A stretch of 64,000 nt of DNA from Paragonimus westermani (lineage: Eukaryota; Platyhelminthes; Trematoda; Plagiorchiida; Troglotrematidae). The position numbers and the translations under genes were made by a program. The notes below the pieces were generated by a model, which saw only the letters and a list, made by a program, of their open reading frames with translations, made no database searches and was not told where the DNA came from. The first letter of the stretch is position 1, and every line of letters begins with the position of its first letter. Below, piece after piece: positions 49,736 through 61,689 of the stretch. Location: positions 1 through 64,000 of the forward strand of contig QNGE01002723.1 in the NCBI GenBank assembly GCA_008508345.1, in the 5' to 3' direction.

Positions 49736-52170
49736 TGGTGACAGAGGTGAAAGACCAGGATCTGCCAAAGATGACGTCCGTTGGAGGTCTGAGCATAGTA
49801 CCACCAGCCCCACTGAAGCTGAACGAAGACGATGATCTTGCCAGCCGATGGAAGACATGGAAGCAGAAGTATGAGGACTTCCGTACGCTATCTCGTTTGG
49901 CGACTACTGAGAAAGAATATCAACTCGCCATGTTTCGGCACGCAGTCGGAGACGAGGCAGTGAGACTGATGAATACATTTTCATTCGAGCCGGAAGAAGA
50001 CGCCGGTGATTGGGAGGTGATGATGAGGAAGCTAGAACAGTTTTGCTTGGGCCAAATGAACGATACGTTTGAACGCTACAAATTTAACAGCCGCACACAG
50101 GGACCAAGCGAATCAATGAATCACTTCATTCAAGCGCTGATGTCTATGTCCGAGTCATGCGGTTTCTGCAAATGTATGCAGGACAAGTTGATCAAAGATA
50201 GGTTGATCATTGGGATGAACGATGCCAACATCACCAAACGTTTGCTGAAAGACCCGAAATTGAGTTTGAAGCAATGCATAGATATTTGCCGCAGTGAGGA
50301 GGCAGCCGACAAAAAGGCAGAAGCCCTCAGAACTCACTCGACAGAAGAAATCCACCGGATCAACGCAGAATACAACCGGAATCTGAAAGGATGCTCCTTC
50401 TGCGGAAGACGTCATGGTGCGCTAAAGGAACAATGCCCGGCATGGAAGAGAAGGTGTGCAAAATGTGGAAAAGCCAACCACTTCGCGAACTGCTGCAAGA
50501 GCACTTCGATAAATTCCAACCGAGCACCATACTCCCCGACCATCAGTGCTGTGAAGATGGAAGAACAACATCCAGGAGTACGATCGGCGGAAATCGAACT
50601 CGATGGAAAAAGGATCAACTTCCAGTTGGATTCGGGAGCAGGTGTCAGTCTCGTTCCACGATCTTGCATTCCCACGGTGCCGCTGAGCGCCACGAACTTA
50701 ACGCTTCGCATGTGGAACCGGACTGCTGTGAAACCTGCAGGAAAGTTTACAGCAACCCTCCGCAACCCAGCCAACGGAAAGCAGATCCAACAAGTGATTT
50801 TCGTGGTCGAGGAAGATTTCCTGCCACTTCTGGGAGTCGAGGCTATTGAAGCGCTCGATCTGGTAACGTTCCATTGTATCAATGCTATAACTACTGAATT
50901 ATCACATATTTGCGAAAAGTATCAGGGCGTTTTTGATGGCTCCTTGGGAAGTTTCCCGGGCATTTGCAAGCTATCAATAGACCCAACCGTACGACCAATC
51001 GTGTTACCTATGCGTCGCCTACCGTTTGCGATAAAGGATAGTTTCGAAAAAGAGATTTCGCGTTTGGAGAATCTGGGAGTGATCAGGCGTGTGGAAGTAC
51101 CTACTGACTGGGTAAGCCAAGTTACCGTTGTTACTAAAAAGTCTGGTGAATTGCGCGTCTGCATCGACCCAAAGCCACTGAATGCAGCTTTGAGGAGAGA
51201 ACACTATAGACTTCCATTATTAGAGGATATTCTTCCGTGTTTAGCTGGCGCAGGTTACTTTACGAAGGTTGATTTATCAGCCGCTTTTTGGCACGTAAAA
51301 CTTGATGAAGAATCCAGCTTTCTCACCACCTTTGGAACTCCGTTTGGTCGATACCGCTGGCTTCGACTTCCATTTGGTTTAAAAGTTTCGAGCGAAATTT
51401 TCCAAAAGCGCCTCATTCAATCCGTAGAGAACCTCACTGGTGTTGTGTGCATAGCGGATGACGTTTTGATACACGGTCGGACTAAGGCAGATCACGACCA
51501 AAACTTAGAAAGATTCCTTGCTAGGTGCCAACAACTAGATATCAAGCTCAAAAAAGAAAAGATTGAATACTGCGCGACTGAAGTAATTTTTCATGGGCAT
51601 TTATTAACAAAGGACGGACTCAAGCCAGATCCAGCTAAGGTAGAGGCGATTAGAGATATGCCGCCACCAACCGACGTGAAAGATGTATCGCGTTTCAACG
51701 GCATGATCAACTATCTGAGCAGATTCTTGCCTCGTTTAGCTCAAATAATGCAGCCTATTAGGCAACTTACACACAAAAACACTGTATGGACGTGGGGCGA
51801 CCCACAGGAACAGGCGTGGCTGAAGGTGAAGCAACTGATCATGAAAGCACCAGTTTTACGCTATTATGACCCACGACTGCCGTTAGTCGTCCAGTGCGAT
51901 AGCAGCCAGAGTGGTATCGGAGCCGTGTTGCTACAAAATGGACAACCTCTGGATTTTCGCGGCCGAAAAATGATCGATGCCGAGACCCGGTTTGCACAAA
52001 TCGTGAAAGAACTACTAGCAGTTGTGTTCGTCATGGAAAATTTTAATGACTACACTTTTGGAAGGAAAACGACAGTTCAAACCGACCACAAACCGTTGAC
52101 CACCATTGTTAATAAGCCGTTAGACAAGGCTCCGCGCCGTTTACAGTCTATGCTGGTACATCTACAGTAG
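49693..52170 (+). pseudogene. Gag-protease-RT-RNase H of Gypsy element 3
   Basis: Open for 825 codons. Gag is followed by two zinc knuckles starting at Cys234 (CSFCGRRHG, then CAKCGKANHF), a protease with DSGA at 313-316, reverse transcriptase (VCIDPKPLN, KVDLSAAFWHV, LPFGLKVS), a catalytic box that reads IADD with the Asp pair at 589-590, and RNase H (QCDSSQSGIGAVL, then TDHKPL). The first ~14 codons lie in the LTR, so the first Met at 49693 is unlikely to be the real start; the Met at 49771 fits better. The stop at 52168 is premature: the same frame goes on with recognisable RNase H and linker text (YTPGKDM, ADTLSRAP). Replacement of the Tyr by Ala in the RT box also occurs in some retroelement families, so it need not be a lesion. 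Confidence 0.88.
49736..49753 (+). promoter_or_regulatory. Primer binding site candidate
   Basis: TGGTGACAGAGGTGAAAG starts at the first base after the LTR, and TGG is complementary to the CCA end of a tRNA. I cannot name the tRNA. The bases are also translatable in the Gag frame, so the true Gag start probably lies downstream at the Met at 49771. Confidence 0.7.
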
Positions 52171-52303
52171 TATGATTGTGATATAATTTACACCCCAGGA
52201 AAGGATATGGTACTAGCCGATACGTTATCGAGAGCACCCGTACCTACATGCGAAGACAGAATTCGATCGGGTCTATCTCAAACTGGCCGAACCAGACGAG
52301 CGG

Positions 52304-53323
52304 ATGTCACGAATACGTGAAACCTTCGCAGAGGACGAAGAAATGCAAAAACTCATGCAACAAATCCGAGAAGGTCGGCCGGATAATACCCAATCTGTGG
52401 AAGAAATAATCCGCCCGTACTTCAAGGTTCTAGATGAGTTGACTATAGAAGACGGACTGATTTTCCGTGGGAACCGCCTTGTGATCCCCAGACCGGCAAG
52501 GAGAGCAACACTGCAGGAACTACACCGTTCCCATTTGGGCATCAACGGATGCATAAGGCGTGGGAAGAAAACTGTTTACTGGCCTGAGAGTACGAGTCAA
52601 GTTAAAGATTTCGTGTCCAACTGCGATGTCTGTAATCAACACGGTAGTCGTCAACCGAAGGAACCTATGCACCGTCGCACCGTACCACATCGACCATGGC
52701 AACATGTGGCAGCTGATCTGTTTTCACATGCAGATAAGACGTACCTCCTAGTCACCGACTACTTCAGAGATTTCTTCGAAGTCGAAAAGCTTAACACAAC
52801 CGCATCGGAAGAAGTGATCAACAAACTGAAAATTCGGTTCGCACGATACGGGATTCCAGAACGCGTCAGATCAGATGATGGTTCACAGTTCGCATCTCAT
52901 CAGTTTGCAGACTTCACTAATAAATGGCGTTTTGCACACGGGATTTCCAGTCCTTATCACAGTCAGTCTAATGGAAAAGCAGAATCAGCCGTCGAAGAAG
53001 CAAAGAAAATAATGAAGAAATGCCTTGCAGCCAAAGAAGATCCGTACTTGGCCCTGCTAGAGCACAGAAATACACCGTCTGCCAATATAGAACTGAGTCC
53101 CGTACAAAGACTTCTCGGGCGACGAACGAAAACCGGGATACCTTTGGTTGAAAACGCTTTAGATCCACATCAAACCCCATGGACTGTAACACGACAACGT
53201 TTGAAAAAACGCATGGAAAGGGAAGCACTGACATACGACAGAGGGTCGCGGGAATTACCACAACTGGCAGAAGGTGATTCAGTTTGGATACAACCACTTG
53301 GAGCAGGATCAAACACCTGGTAA
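52304..53323 (+). pseudogene. Integrase of Gypsy element 3
   Basis: 339 open codons in a frame shifted from the upstream Pol frame. The integrase zinc region (HLGINGCIRRG, CDVCNQ) is followed by the catalytic triad D138, D191, E227, with 35 residues between the last two. The frame starts upstream of the first Met (readable from about 52257). The stop at 53321 cuts off a readable C-terminal tail (RGAGERSYEVL, NRVHLRK) that ends near 53516, just before the 3' LTR. The core is intact, but protein could only be made as part of a polyprotein that is now broken. Confidence 0.87.
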
Positions 53324-53532
53324 AAAGGAATAGTTGTTAGAGGAGCAGGCGAACGATCGTACGAAGTACTAAGTACTAATCAAGGACTACTGCGAACAAA
53401 CAGGGTGCACTTGCGTAAAAGATCCACGTCGACACTGGATAATAGTTCTAACCTAATCGAGAACAATCGGGAACCTGAATTCGTATTGAAAAACCGGAAG
53501 ATCCCCAAAGTTATTTAAAAAACAACGAAGGA

Positions 53533-53700
53533 TCTGGACGGTGCCAACCAATAAGAACGAGTGACAGGACGCAAGCCAATCAAAGTCAAGGAAGTTATTT
53601 TTGTCTCATATATATTGATTCGCATTAAGACATTATTGAGATTCAATCTATCGTGTAGTGAATACACCGTTCTTGATATTACCACTTGACTTCTTCTACA
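53533..53700 (+). repeat. 3' LTR of Gypsy element 3
   Basis: Matches 49568-49735 with eight differences by my count. Starts TCTGG where the 5' copy has TGTGG. A purine-rich AAAAAACAACGAAGGA just upstream may serve as the plus-strand primer. Followed by CATAT at 53701-53705. Confidence 0.92.
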
Positions 53701-53705
53701 CATAT
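53701..53705 (+). other. Target-site duplication, right (CATAT)
   Basis: Second copy of the duplication at 49563-49567. Confidence 0.85.
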
Positions 53706-55220
53706 GATCCAACCTTTCTCAAAAGGCAGACAAGTGTATGCAACTGAGATTTCCCGCACTATCAATAGGGCAATTTTCACAATACGGTATGCAATTACTT
53801 ACGAGATATTACAGCGCAGAATAGAAATAATCCACTCAGATCTTCTGTCTAGACAGTAGGCATAGAGATGGAATTTTTAGTTTCACAAAGTGCATCTACA
53901 CACCCACATACTCCTCGTCCCCGACCACGGACACACTGGGGTATTAGAAAGCTATCATTACCGTGCGCTGGACAAGTTGTCTTAATCGATCAACGTTCCC
54001 ATGACTACAAAATGGCCACTTACTTCAGTATCACAAGAAAATTTTTGCATTCTTGAAACAGCTGTTAGGAAGTTGTCATGTCGGACGATATCCTGCCGTG
54101 CAAAAATGGGAAAGAATTCCAGCTTGTTATTTAAGACAGTTGACTGGCTTGAATTTACTAAAGAAAGTACCGCTGTTTTGTTTTAATTGGTATCTCACTA
54201 AGAATACCGACTACGAGATGGTACCCACGAACTTAGATACAGATAGACATGTATATTTATGTGCTGACCTTTTGTAGAAAAGTTTATTTACACTGTTGGA
54301 TAAATACCGAACACGTTGCAGTTGACATGGTTCAGACGGTGCGGATCACCGTATCAAAAACGACTAGAACAGCTCAGAGATATGATCAGGTTTGTAGCTT
54401 GTGGACAACGTAATGTGAGCCAGACATGACAAACGCATCGTTCCTACCGTTCCATCATTGTACTTTTAAACACATGTCTTGGCTACCCCGTACCGATCAT
54501 CCAGGTCAGCGACTCTCATCCATTTATTGCCCACGTTCCAATCTTGAGTACAATATTCATCTTCGACTCCACTTCAAACAATCACCCTCAATTGTAAGAA
54601 GTGTTCAACTATCAAATGTATTGTTTGTTACAAATAAGAGGAACACCTACATAATATGTACACGGTGGTCTTTACCACATTAAAAATGCCGTCGTAACTG
54701 TGAGGCTAAAAAACCAGTAAGCATCAGAAAGTATGGTTGCATTGCTGGCAGCCAGCTCTGAAGTTCACCATTCTTCGTGCTGATATGATGGTTGTGAATT
54801 TTGGTAACCGACTGATGAGAATAAACGAAATGCTTGCATCTCGCAATGTATGTCTTCTTGCTGTCTTGATGAACTGGATAAAGGGAACTCAGTGTTTCAA
54901 AACTAAAAAAGACAGATGCCCGTAAAAGTAAGGTTGACTTCTGTTGAAGTTATGTGAAAATACCTAATAATTTAGAAGTTCTCTTTGACGTACCTTAAAT
55001 GTGACATTAATTTCGACAGTAGTTCTTTCAAAGGATTTCCTTCACAATTTGATATCTTCCCTGTTAATGAGTCGCCTAACCCTAACCGTTCTTATCTGTA
55101 TGAGTGATTCTAATAATTGACATACACACGTAGAGCAAGCCAGCTAGTTTCAACATACTGTTTACTTTCAATCAAGTAAATTAAAACACTACCAGCGTCT
55201 CCTCACCAGAGTCCACCAGT
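53706..55220. other. No gene recognised
   Basis: No supported coding sequence. The R2-like fragment starts just beyond. Confidence 0.45.
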
Positions 55221-55798
55221 TCACAGAATAGGCGAGCGCAGTACGTCTGTTTAGAATGTGGCCAGACATATAAGTCGAACGCTGGTTTGTCCACGCATGC
55301 TCGTATACATCAACGCACACATGGTGCAGAACATGAAATAGGTGATCAGCCTCCTCCAATAATTGACTGTCCCAACTATGACTGCAGATTCCCGAACAAA
55401 ATTGGTCTCAGTCAACGGAGAAAGCATACATATCCCGTTGAACACAACCGTGACAAGCTCAGATGCATGAAAGCCTCACGATCAAATTGGTTTCAGCAAG
55501 AGTCCGCTCCTCGTGTCAGACTTTCCAATGGGCTGTCTTCGTCGTCATCCAATCGGAGCGAACTTAATCACGGGCTTCTGCCACATTTCACTGGCCGTAA
55601 TCCGAACAGCACCTGGACGCGCCTATATGTTGTGAATTAACAAAAAAAATACTGCCCCCACCTCCAATCCAACCATCGCCTCACAGACAAACTTAATGTC
55701 AGATATTTGGTCCGAAGCTGCCGAACACTCCGAGCGGTTTTCCTGGTTAGCCCAGACAGCAGCAACAACAACAACAACAACAACAAAAACTCAACTGT
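55221..55798 (+). pseudogene. R2-like LINE N-terminal region: zinc finger and Myb-like
   Basis: A C2H2 finger (YVCLECGQTYKSNAGLSTHA, about 55242-55300, with Cys2 and His2 in CX2CX12HX3H spacing) is followed by a second finger-like unit (CPNYDCRFPNKIGLSQ..HPVEHN type, 55368-55446). Then comes a segment ending SELNHGLLPHFTGRN..TRLYVVN, which resembles the Myb-like helix of R2-clade LINE proteins that reads target DNA. In-frame stop at 55638. A further coding-like stretch (SDIWSEAAEHSERFSWLAQ) lies in another frame to 55798 and runs into a CAA repeat. The RT part appears only after the Gypsy insertion, at 60.7 kb. A host zinc-finger gene is an alternative, but the Myb-like tail argues against it. 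Confidence 0.6.
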
Positions 55799-55879
55799 AG
55801 TCCAATAACGAGGCTTCTCTACACAACGCTGAATTGTTAGCAGTTGACGGCGGCGCCATCATACAGACGTTAGCAGTGG

Positions 55880-56740
55880 CACAAGTAAAGTCACTGTTAA
55901 ACATGCACGCCTCACAAGCTTATCCGTACACCTGACGACTGGTCACCTGACGACATACTACTGTGACTGTGGGATCCTACATGACCAAGAAGCTGACTCG
56001 GAAAGCTAACTACGCGGCTATTCAGAACATGTGTTGGGGAACTGTATGACGAAATTGCAGCGGATTTAAGAGATGTTCTGGAGTCACCTGACACAGACTG
56101 TCCATATAAACAACTTCGGGATACGATAATCAACTGTACTACACCTTCTGACCATTAACGCCTAGAACAGTTATTTAATAACCAGCCTATTGGTGATAAC
56201 AGCACGCCTCAGTTACTACAACGCCTGCAAAACATCCTTGGAAATACGAAACTTGAAGATGCTTTGTTTGCGCAGATCTTCCTCAAGTGTCTGCCTGTTT
56301 CCGTACAATGCATTCTCGCATTCACTTGCGGTACCGTTCTCATAGCTCAACTTGCCAGCATGGCCGATAGAATCCTAGAAGTACAAACTTCTGATGTTAA
56401 TTCCATTCAGCCATCTCCATCAAGCGATCAGATTCATGAACAGCTCGCTAATCTCACCGAACAAGTTAGTCAGCTACGTCTGTCTCGCACGAAAAAACTC
56501 AATCATCTTACTAAGTATCACTTTCGCCAGCGTTCCAGACATTTATCGCCATGTCAAAAGGACAGTTTTTTCGGTATCACCGAGCGTTTGGCCGTTTTGC
56601 ACGCAACTGTACTCCACCATGCGATTTTCGAAGGACTGATCAGCGAATGTTTAAACCCCTGGGAAACGAGTTGGCAGGACAATAGAGACGAGTACGGTCT
56701 TAGGTCAAGACTTAACCCGTCGTCCAGTGATACCCGATAA
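55880..56740 (+). pseudogene. Broken Gag of CsRn1-like Gypsy
   Basis: In one frame from about 56040 reads ELYDEIAADLRDVL, then CPYKQLRDTII, a stop at 56156, and RLEQLFNNQPIG..TPQLLQRLQ through ILEVQTS. These are typical of the Gag family of CsRn1-like elements (the domain called DUF7041 in fluke and tick elements). Near 56580 the unusual Gag box of this group is visible in a shifted frame (YHRAFGRFARNC..PC): the His and last two Cys of a CHCC box, with the first Cys not seen. The end overlaps the Pol frame by 14 bases. At least one stop and one frameshift make it inactive. Confidence 0.7.
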
Positions 56741-59700
56741 GCATTCAGGATTTTCCTTCTTGGTAGACACGGGAGCGGATATCAGTGTTATCCCACACTG
56801 TGGAACACACACTCCAGGCAGCCCATCCAATTTCTCACTCACGGCGGCCAACGGCGCTGCTATTCACACTTACGGACAGCGGTCATTATTGGTAAATCTT
56901 GGCCTACGCCGTGAATATAGATGGGTTTTCGTTATCGCGGACGTGTCTCAACCTATATTGGGAGCTGATTTTCTCACCCACTACAACTTGTGGGTTGATT
57001 TGAAACACAAGCGTTTGTTCGATGCCGACACACAACTGTCAGCCAAAGGCCATTCGATAGTCACCAGCTCTGTACAACCTCTGCTACTTTCTCCGCTGGA
57101 TAATTCTGTTTATGCAAATCTTTTACGTAAATTTCCCGAACTGACAAAGCCGAACTTTCATAGGTCATGCCTGAAACACTCGATCACTCATTCCGTGATT
57201 ACTAATGGTAATCCGGTTTTTGCGCGTCCTCGCCGTCTGCCACCAGATAGATATGCCAAAGCGAAAGAAGAGTTCCAACATATGCTTCAACTCGGAATCA
57301 TCCGACCGTCCAAAAGCATGTGGGCTTCTCCACTACACATGGTTCCGAAGAAAACCACTAATGACTGGAGACCATGCGGTGATTACCGGGCGTTGAACAA
57401 CATAACTCTGCCCGACAGATATCCGATACCACATATCCATGACTTTTCATCCAACCTTCACGGTTGCACCATTTTTTCGCATATAGACATCCTTCGCGCT
57501 TACCACCAGATACCGATACATCCTGATGATGTCCATAAAACTGCAATAACTACTCCATTCGGTATGTTTGAATTTTTACGCATGCCTTTTGGCTTGCGCA
57601 ATGCTGCACAAACATTCCAAAGGTTCATTGATCAAGTTCTTTCTGGTTTGTCTTTCGTTTTTGTTTATCTGGATGATATCTTAGTTGCTAGTACCTCCCA
57701 AGAGGAACACATAGAACACTTACGCTTGTTATTTACCCGACTACGAGATCACGACGTTGTAATCAATGTTCAGAAATGTACGTTCGGTTCTAATTCATTA
57801 CATTTTCTGGGTCATACCATTGATAAACACGGCATTACACCAGCTGCAAACAAACTCGAGTCCTTGAGAGGTTTCCCCCTTCCTACTTCATTCCGGCAAC
57901 TAAAACGTTTCTTAGGGATGGTCAATTTTTACCGCCGTTTCATCCCTGAAGCTGCATCGTTATTAGCACCGTTGACAGATCTACTAGCTGGTAATCCAAA
58001 AACGTACAGAATGTCAGACCAAGCTATAACAGCTTTCGATAAAGTGAAAGCTTCACTCACAGAAAATCTTATGTTGTTTCATTTACAAACCGACGCCCCG
58101 CTATCTCTCAATGTTGACGCCTCGAGCACAGCAGTGGGTGCAGTCTTACAACAAACTGTTCGTACATCCCATCAGCCACTAGGATTTTTCTCATACAAAC
58201 TTTCCTCTGCCGAATCACGTTACAGCACGTTTGGACGCGAATTGCTCGCAATCTACAAGGCAATACGCCACTTCCGACACCTTTTGGAAGGCAGGCAATT
58301 TTCTGTTTATACAGATCATAAACCCTTAACGGGGGCCCTTAAAGCAAAACCAGATAGATATTCACCTCGGGAAGCACGCCACCTAGATTATATTTCCCAG
58401 TTCACCAACGATATTCGGCACATTCCAGGTGATCAGAACGTTGTTGCCGACGCGCTCTCACGTCCAGATGTGGACTCAATCGACACTGCGTCTACTGTGG
58501 ATTTCGCTGAAATGGCGAGGTTACAAAAAGAAGAGCAACAGTTATCCGCGTCGACTATGGTTCCATGCTCGCTCAACATTCAACCGGTCCCACTGTATAC
58601 TCATCCGGGCACTATTGATTGCGACATTTCTACAACCATACCCAGGCCCCTAGTGCCGTCGGCTATGCGACGACACGTTTTCAATGCCTTACACAACGTG
58701 TCACACCCAGGAATTAGGGCTACAGTACGACTCATTGCTCAGCGATTTGTGTGGCCGAATATGAACAAAGAGATTAGAGGTTGGGCAAAAAGTTGCATCG
58801 GTTGTCAGCGTTCTAAAGTAATTCGCCATACACAATCTACCCTTGGAACTTTCGCCGCACCCGATTCACGTTTTGACCATGTACATGTTGATATTGTTGG
58901 TCCACTGCCAGTATCCAATGGTAATTCTTACATTCTTACTTGTGTGGATCGTTTCACCCGTTGGCCTGAAGCTATCCCCATTACAGATACTACTGCCGCC
59001 ACTGTCGCGCGTGCCTTTGTTACACGTTGGGTCTCGAATTTCGGAGTGCCGTCCACAATCACCACCGATCGAGGTTCCCAATTCGAATCTAAATTATTTC
59101 AACATCTTACAGAACTCTTGGGCTGTAAACATATTCGTACTACTGCGTATCATCCAATGGCAAATGGCCTTGTTGAACGCTTCCATAGACACCTAAAAAC
59201 TGCCATTATGGCTCATAAACGCAGTACGGATTGGTCCGAAATAATCCCGCTCATTTTATTGGATCTGCGTACAATGTTCCGGTCTACTCTCCACTGCTCC
59301 CCGGCAGAACTAGTTTATGGGACCACACTGCGTGTTCCAGGACAATTTTTCGTTCCGAACCAGAATAACACTTACGATCAAGTTACTTATGTAACGAAAT
59401 TGAAATCATATATGACAAAACTTCGATACACTGCACCACCATCTGTCAACACAAACCCCTATGTTCCTTCTCAGTTATCCAACTGTACACACGTATTTAT
59501 CCGTTGTGATCGGGTACGGAAAGCCTTACAACCGCCGTACGATGGTCCCTTTCTCGTCATTTCCCGGCACGATAAATATTTCGTTATACAGTTCCCCAAC
59601 AAAACTGGAACCATCTCGATTGACCGTTTAAAACCAGCATACAGTGATTCGACGGAACACACACCACATGATACCGCTGACGACCCACCCAAGACGTTGC

Positions 59701-59909
59701 CCTCCACGAACACCACTTCCATGAAAACCACAACGGTCAATACTACACCGCCAACACGCACGACGCGTTCAGGCAGACAGGTTCATTGGCCGGATCGCTA
59801 CAACGCTTGTTCCGTACAACCAAAACCAGATTTTCGCGGGTTTTCAACAGCAATTTCTCTAGGGGGGAGTATTTGTAGATGTCACTTTGGACAGGACATT
59901 CATAACTGA
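56727..59909 (+). CDS. Pol polyprotein of CsRn1-like Gypsy
   Basis: An uninterrupted 1060-codon Pol. The protease opens with LVDTGAD, catalytic Asp14. Reverse transcriptase carries [26 protein letters not shown] and YLDD at 314-317. RNase H has [15 protein letters not shown], Asp464, and TDHKPL. The integrase has [11 protein letters not shown] with CIGC, then catalytic D722, D781 and E817. The wording of the RT matches the CsRn1 clade of fluke Gypsy elements. The first Met is not a real start, because Pol normally follows Gag by frameshift or read-through; here the 14-base overlap with the Gag frame marks where this would happen. The stop lies 36 bases inside the probable 3' LTR. The enzymatic parts look intact, but Gag is broken and no 5' LTR was found, so autonomous activity is unlikely. 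Confidence 0.9.
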   Translation: MIPDKHSGFSFLVDTGADISVIPHCGTHTPGSPSNFSLTAANGAAIHTYGQRSLLVNLGLRREYRWVFVIADVSQPILGADFLTHYNLWVDLKHKRLFDADTQLSAKGHSIVTSSVQPLLLSPLDNSVYANLLRKFPELTKPNFHRSCLKHSITHSVITNGNPVFARPRRLPPDRYAKAKEEFQHMLQLGIIRPSKSMWASPLHMVPKKTTNDWRPCGDYRALNNITLPDRYPIPHIHDFSSNLHGCTIFSHIDILRAYHQIPIHPDDVHKTAITTPFGMFEFLRMPFGLRNAAQTFQRFIDQVLSGLSFVFVYLDDILVASTSQEEHIEHLRLLFTRLRDHDVVINVQKCTFGSNSLHFLGHTIDKHGITPAANKLESLRGFPLPTSFRQLKRFLGMVNFYRRFIPEAASLLAPLTDLLAGNPKTYRMSDQAITAFDKVKASLTENLMLFHLQTDAPLSLNVDASSTAVGAVLQQTVRTSHQPLGFFSYKLSSAESRYSTFGRELLAIYKAIRHFRHLLEGRQFSVYTDHKPLTGALKAKPDRYSPREARHLDYISQFTNDIRHIPGDQNVVADALSRPDVDSIDTASTVDFAEMARLQKEEQQLSASTMVPCSLNIQPVPLYTHPGTIDCDISTTIPRPLVPSAMRRHVFNALHNVSHPGIRATVRLIAQRFVWPNMNKEIRGWAKSCIGCQRSKVIRHTQSTLGTFAAPDSRFDHVHVDIVGPLPVSNGNSYILTCVDRFTRWPEAIPITDTTAATVARAFVTRWVSNFGVPSTITTDRGSQFESKLFQHLTELLGCKHIRTTAYHPMANGLVERFHRHLKTAIMAHKRSTDWSEIIPLILLDLRTMFRSTLHCSPAELVYGTTLRVPGQFFVPNQNNTYDQVTYVTKLKSYMTKLRYTAPPSVNTNPYVPSQLSNCTHVFIRCDRVRKALQPPYDGPFLVISRHDKYFVIQFPNKTGTISIDRLKPAYSDSTEHTPHDTADDPPKTLPSTNTTSMKTTTVNTTPPTRTTRSGRQVHWPDRYNACSVQPKPDFRGFSTAISLGGSICRCHFGQDIHN
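59860..59873 (+). promoter_or_regulatory. Polypurine tract of CsRn1-like Gypsy
   Basis: TAGGGGGGAGTATT directly precedes the TGTAGATGTC start of the candidate 3' LTR. Confidence 0.6.
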
Positions 59910-60252
59910 CACATTCCGTTTGTCCGCGCTAATTACCGCATCGACACTTCGTATGTGTTACCTCAACGTGGTCCGATGTCCCGCGACCTTTTCACCCTAC
60001 AATCCGAAACGCAAAGTGACCTCGTGAAACAGACGTGTTCATTCGTGATGCACCTGGCACGGTGGACCATCCCAATCATGTCGACACCACAGGTGCCTGT
60101 ACAATCCTCTCTCACCCACTCCCCCTCCACACACGCACAAATTATCTCACTCTTGGTGGGCCTGTCATTGGTCATGTTCACGATCAAACCAAAAGCCGTC
60201 AGGCCCTTTGACATGTAAAAACAAGTGGAGGTTTGAGACACAACACAACAGC
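59874..60252 (+). repeat. Candidate 3' LTR of CsRn1-like Gypsy
   Basis: Starts TGTAGATGTC after a G-rich tract. The proposed end (ACACAACA at about 60252) rests only on the CA ending and is uncertain, because no matching 5' LTR is found upstream of 55.9 kb. Length would be about 380 bp. Confidence 0.45.
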
Positions 60253-60559
60253 GTCGTGCCTGTACTAGAGGACATGAACTAAATGGTACACAGTGGCACC
60301 GAAAGGATTTTGGCTCCGAGGCTCGTACTGTCTCACACAGCAAAGGAATTACGAGTCAAGGATTATACTGACATCAACCCTGCTCTCTGAAACTCTCCCA
60401 CAAGTCTCCGCATACTCAAGCAGTGATCTGCAACAATCATGTGTACAGAACTAGCAGGATTTTGATAAGTTCAAACACTTGGTTATCTAGCTCATTATTC
60501 GTTTTTATATGAATGTTAATTACGTGTTATACATGCATGCTTTTTATTGGCGTCATTAT

Positions 60560-61196
60560 CTTTTGGTGATAAGTAACTCTGGCGCCAATACACGCACCCC
60601 CAGCGAAGGAAAGATGCTGCTTGGCAGTCTTTCTGGGAAACTAGATAACTGCCTACAAGACGAACTGCGGCATCCTGGGTAATTGCAACGAGTACTGGCC
60701 TGAGGTACTGTCGGCTCATCTGCGGATTGGTGAGCGACCATCAAGCACGATTCTGCCTCTGGATTGGACTTTGGTCGATCTGATCACTGGAAAGGAAGTT
60801 TTCCGCACTCTGAAGAGCATGGAAAATGCCGCTCCCGGTTTGAACAAACAGCTTCCCGAACATTTCAAGCATGGGAAAGCTGATGCTTTAGGCAGATATT
60901 CCAACCTCTTCCTGCTAATTGAAGGTTGTCTAATTCATCTGTGTCGTTGCACACCACGTTTGTACTGAAAGTGAATAACTTTCCCTACCAGCGAACCCAG
61001 GCCTATCACCGTATCCTCAACATCGGTGAGTTGCTTCCAGAACATAGTGCTTGGCCGTTGGAAGGTGCGCTTGCAAATGCTCACTCTTCAGTTCGCATCC
61101 CCACACAGTCACGGTTACCTCGAAGCGACCTCACTACTCCATGCGCTGCTCTCGAATTCATGCACCGCGTTTTCTACTCTGCGTGCAGCTTTTTTT
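60560..61196 (+). pseudogene. R2-like LINE reverse transcriptase fragments
   Basis: Reads LDWTLVDLITGKEVFRTLKS, then APGLNKQLPEHFK and YSNLFLLIEG (60755-60930), the start of a non-LTR RT that introduces target-primed synthesis. In other frames VNNFPYQ and a segment ending SPHSHGYLEATSLLHALL (61075-61150) follow, similar to the RT region of R2-clade elements. Frameshifts separate them. Together with 55221-55798 it would form one element split by the CsRn1-like Gypsy between them. The catalytic YxDD box is not present before the repeat around the N at 61197. Confidence 0.6.
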
Positions 61197-61236
61197 NCAT
61201 GCACCGCGTTTTCTACTCTGCGTGCAGCTTTTTTTT
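61159..61236 (+). other. Duplicated 38-bp segment around a single N
   Basis: CATGCACCGCGTTTTCTACT and the following ~18 bases occur twice, head to tail, either side of N at 61197, both ending in a T run. This looks like two contig ends joined without collapsing their overlap. Confidence 0.75.
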
Positions 61237-61559
61237 GATGTTTTGAAGACATTCAGCCCCAGCCTTCGAAGCTATTCCACCACTAACACACTGCATTGCT
61301 GATTATCATCGGAACGCCCAACAGTTATTTAAGCGGTTTATAACTCAGCTACTACGCGGTACTAAGACAACTGAAGGCAGACCCCCGAATTGAGTTAGCA
61401 CGTCCTCCAACCACCCGGTCGGCCAAATGCACCTCGCACCACGCCTACTCGCCTAAACACACTCAAAGATCCACGTGTATGTGTTCCCCACGCCCCAGGT
61501 GTTAAGTCTCATCCATGTGACCGCACACTGCTGTGTTCACCGGATTCGTAGTAGTTTAT

Positions 61560-61689
61560 CACAATGGCTGGAGTCGAAAGGCGCCTACACGTAACACTTA
61601 CCACAAGTAGCTTGCGCTACACCATTCGTGATTCTACCCATACATCACCTATCCAGTGTAGACCCGAAGGTATGAGACCAAGACCACAC
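61560..61689 (-). repeat. Partial LINE-tail repeat
   Basis: Shares blocks with the next unit (TTGCGCTACACCA, TATCCAGTGTAGACCCGAAGG, ATGAGACCAAGA) but only its distal ~130 bp. Minus orientation by analogy to neighbours. Confidence 0.6.

Larger units (their letters stand above)
49568..53700 (+). mobile_element. Gypsy LTR retrotransposon, element 3
   Basis: A 4133-bp element bounded by 168-bp direct LTRs and a 5-bp CATAT duplication, so this is an intact insertion. I count eight mismatches between the LTRs (about 95% identity). Gag-Pol is broken by an in-frame TAG at 52168, a frameshift around 52255, and a TAA at 53321, otherwise nearly complete. The family differs from copy 1: it has short LTRs, two zinc knuckles, and an RT box reading ADD in place of YxDD. 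The relic at 25447-28310 is an older member. A primer-binding-site candidate follows the 5' LTR directly. Confidence 0.93.

Noticed and set aside
55757..55790. CAA repeat as part of a polyglutamine or threonine protein
   Set aside because: Short simple repeat; the neighbouring frames are broken LINE sequence.
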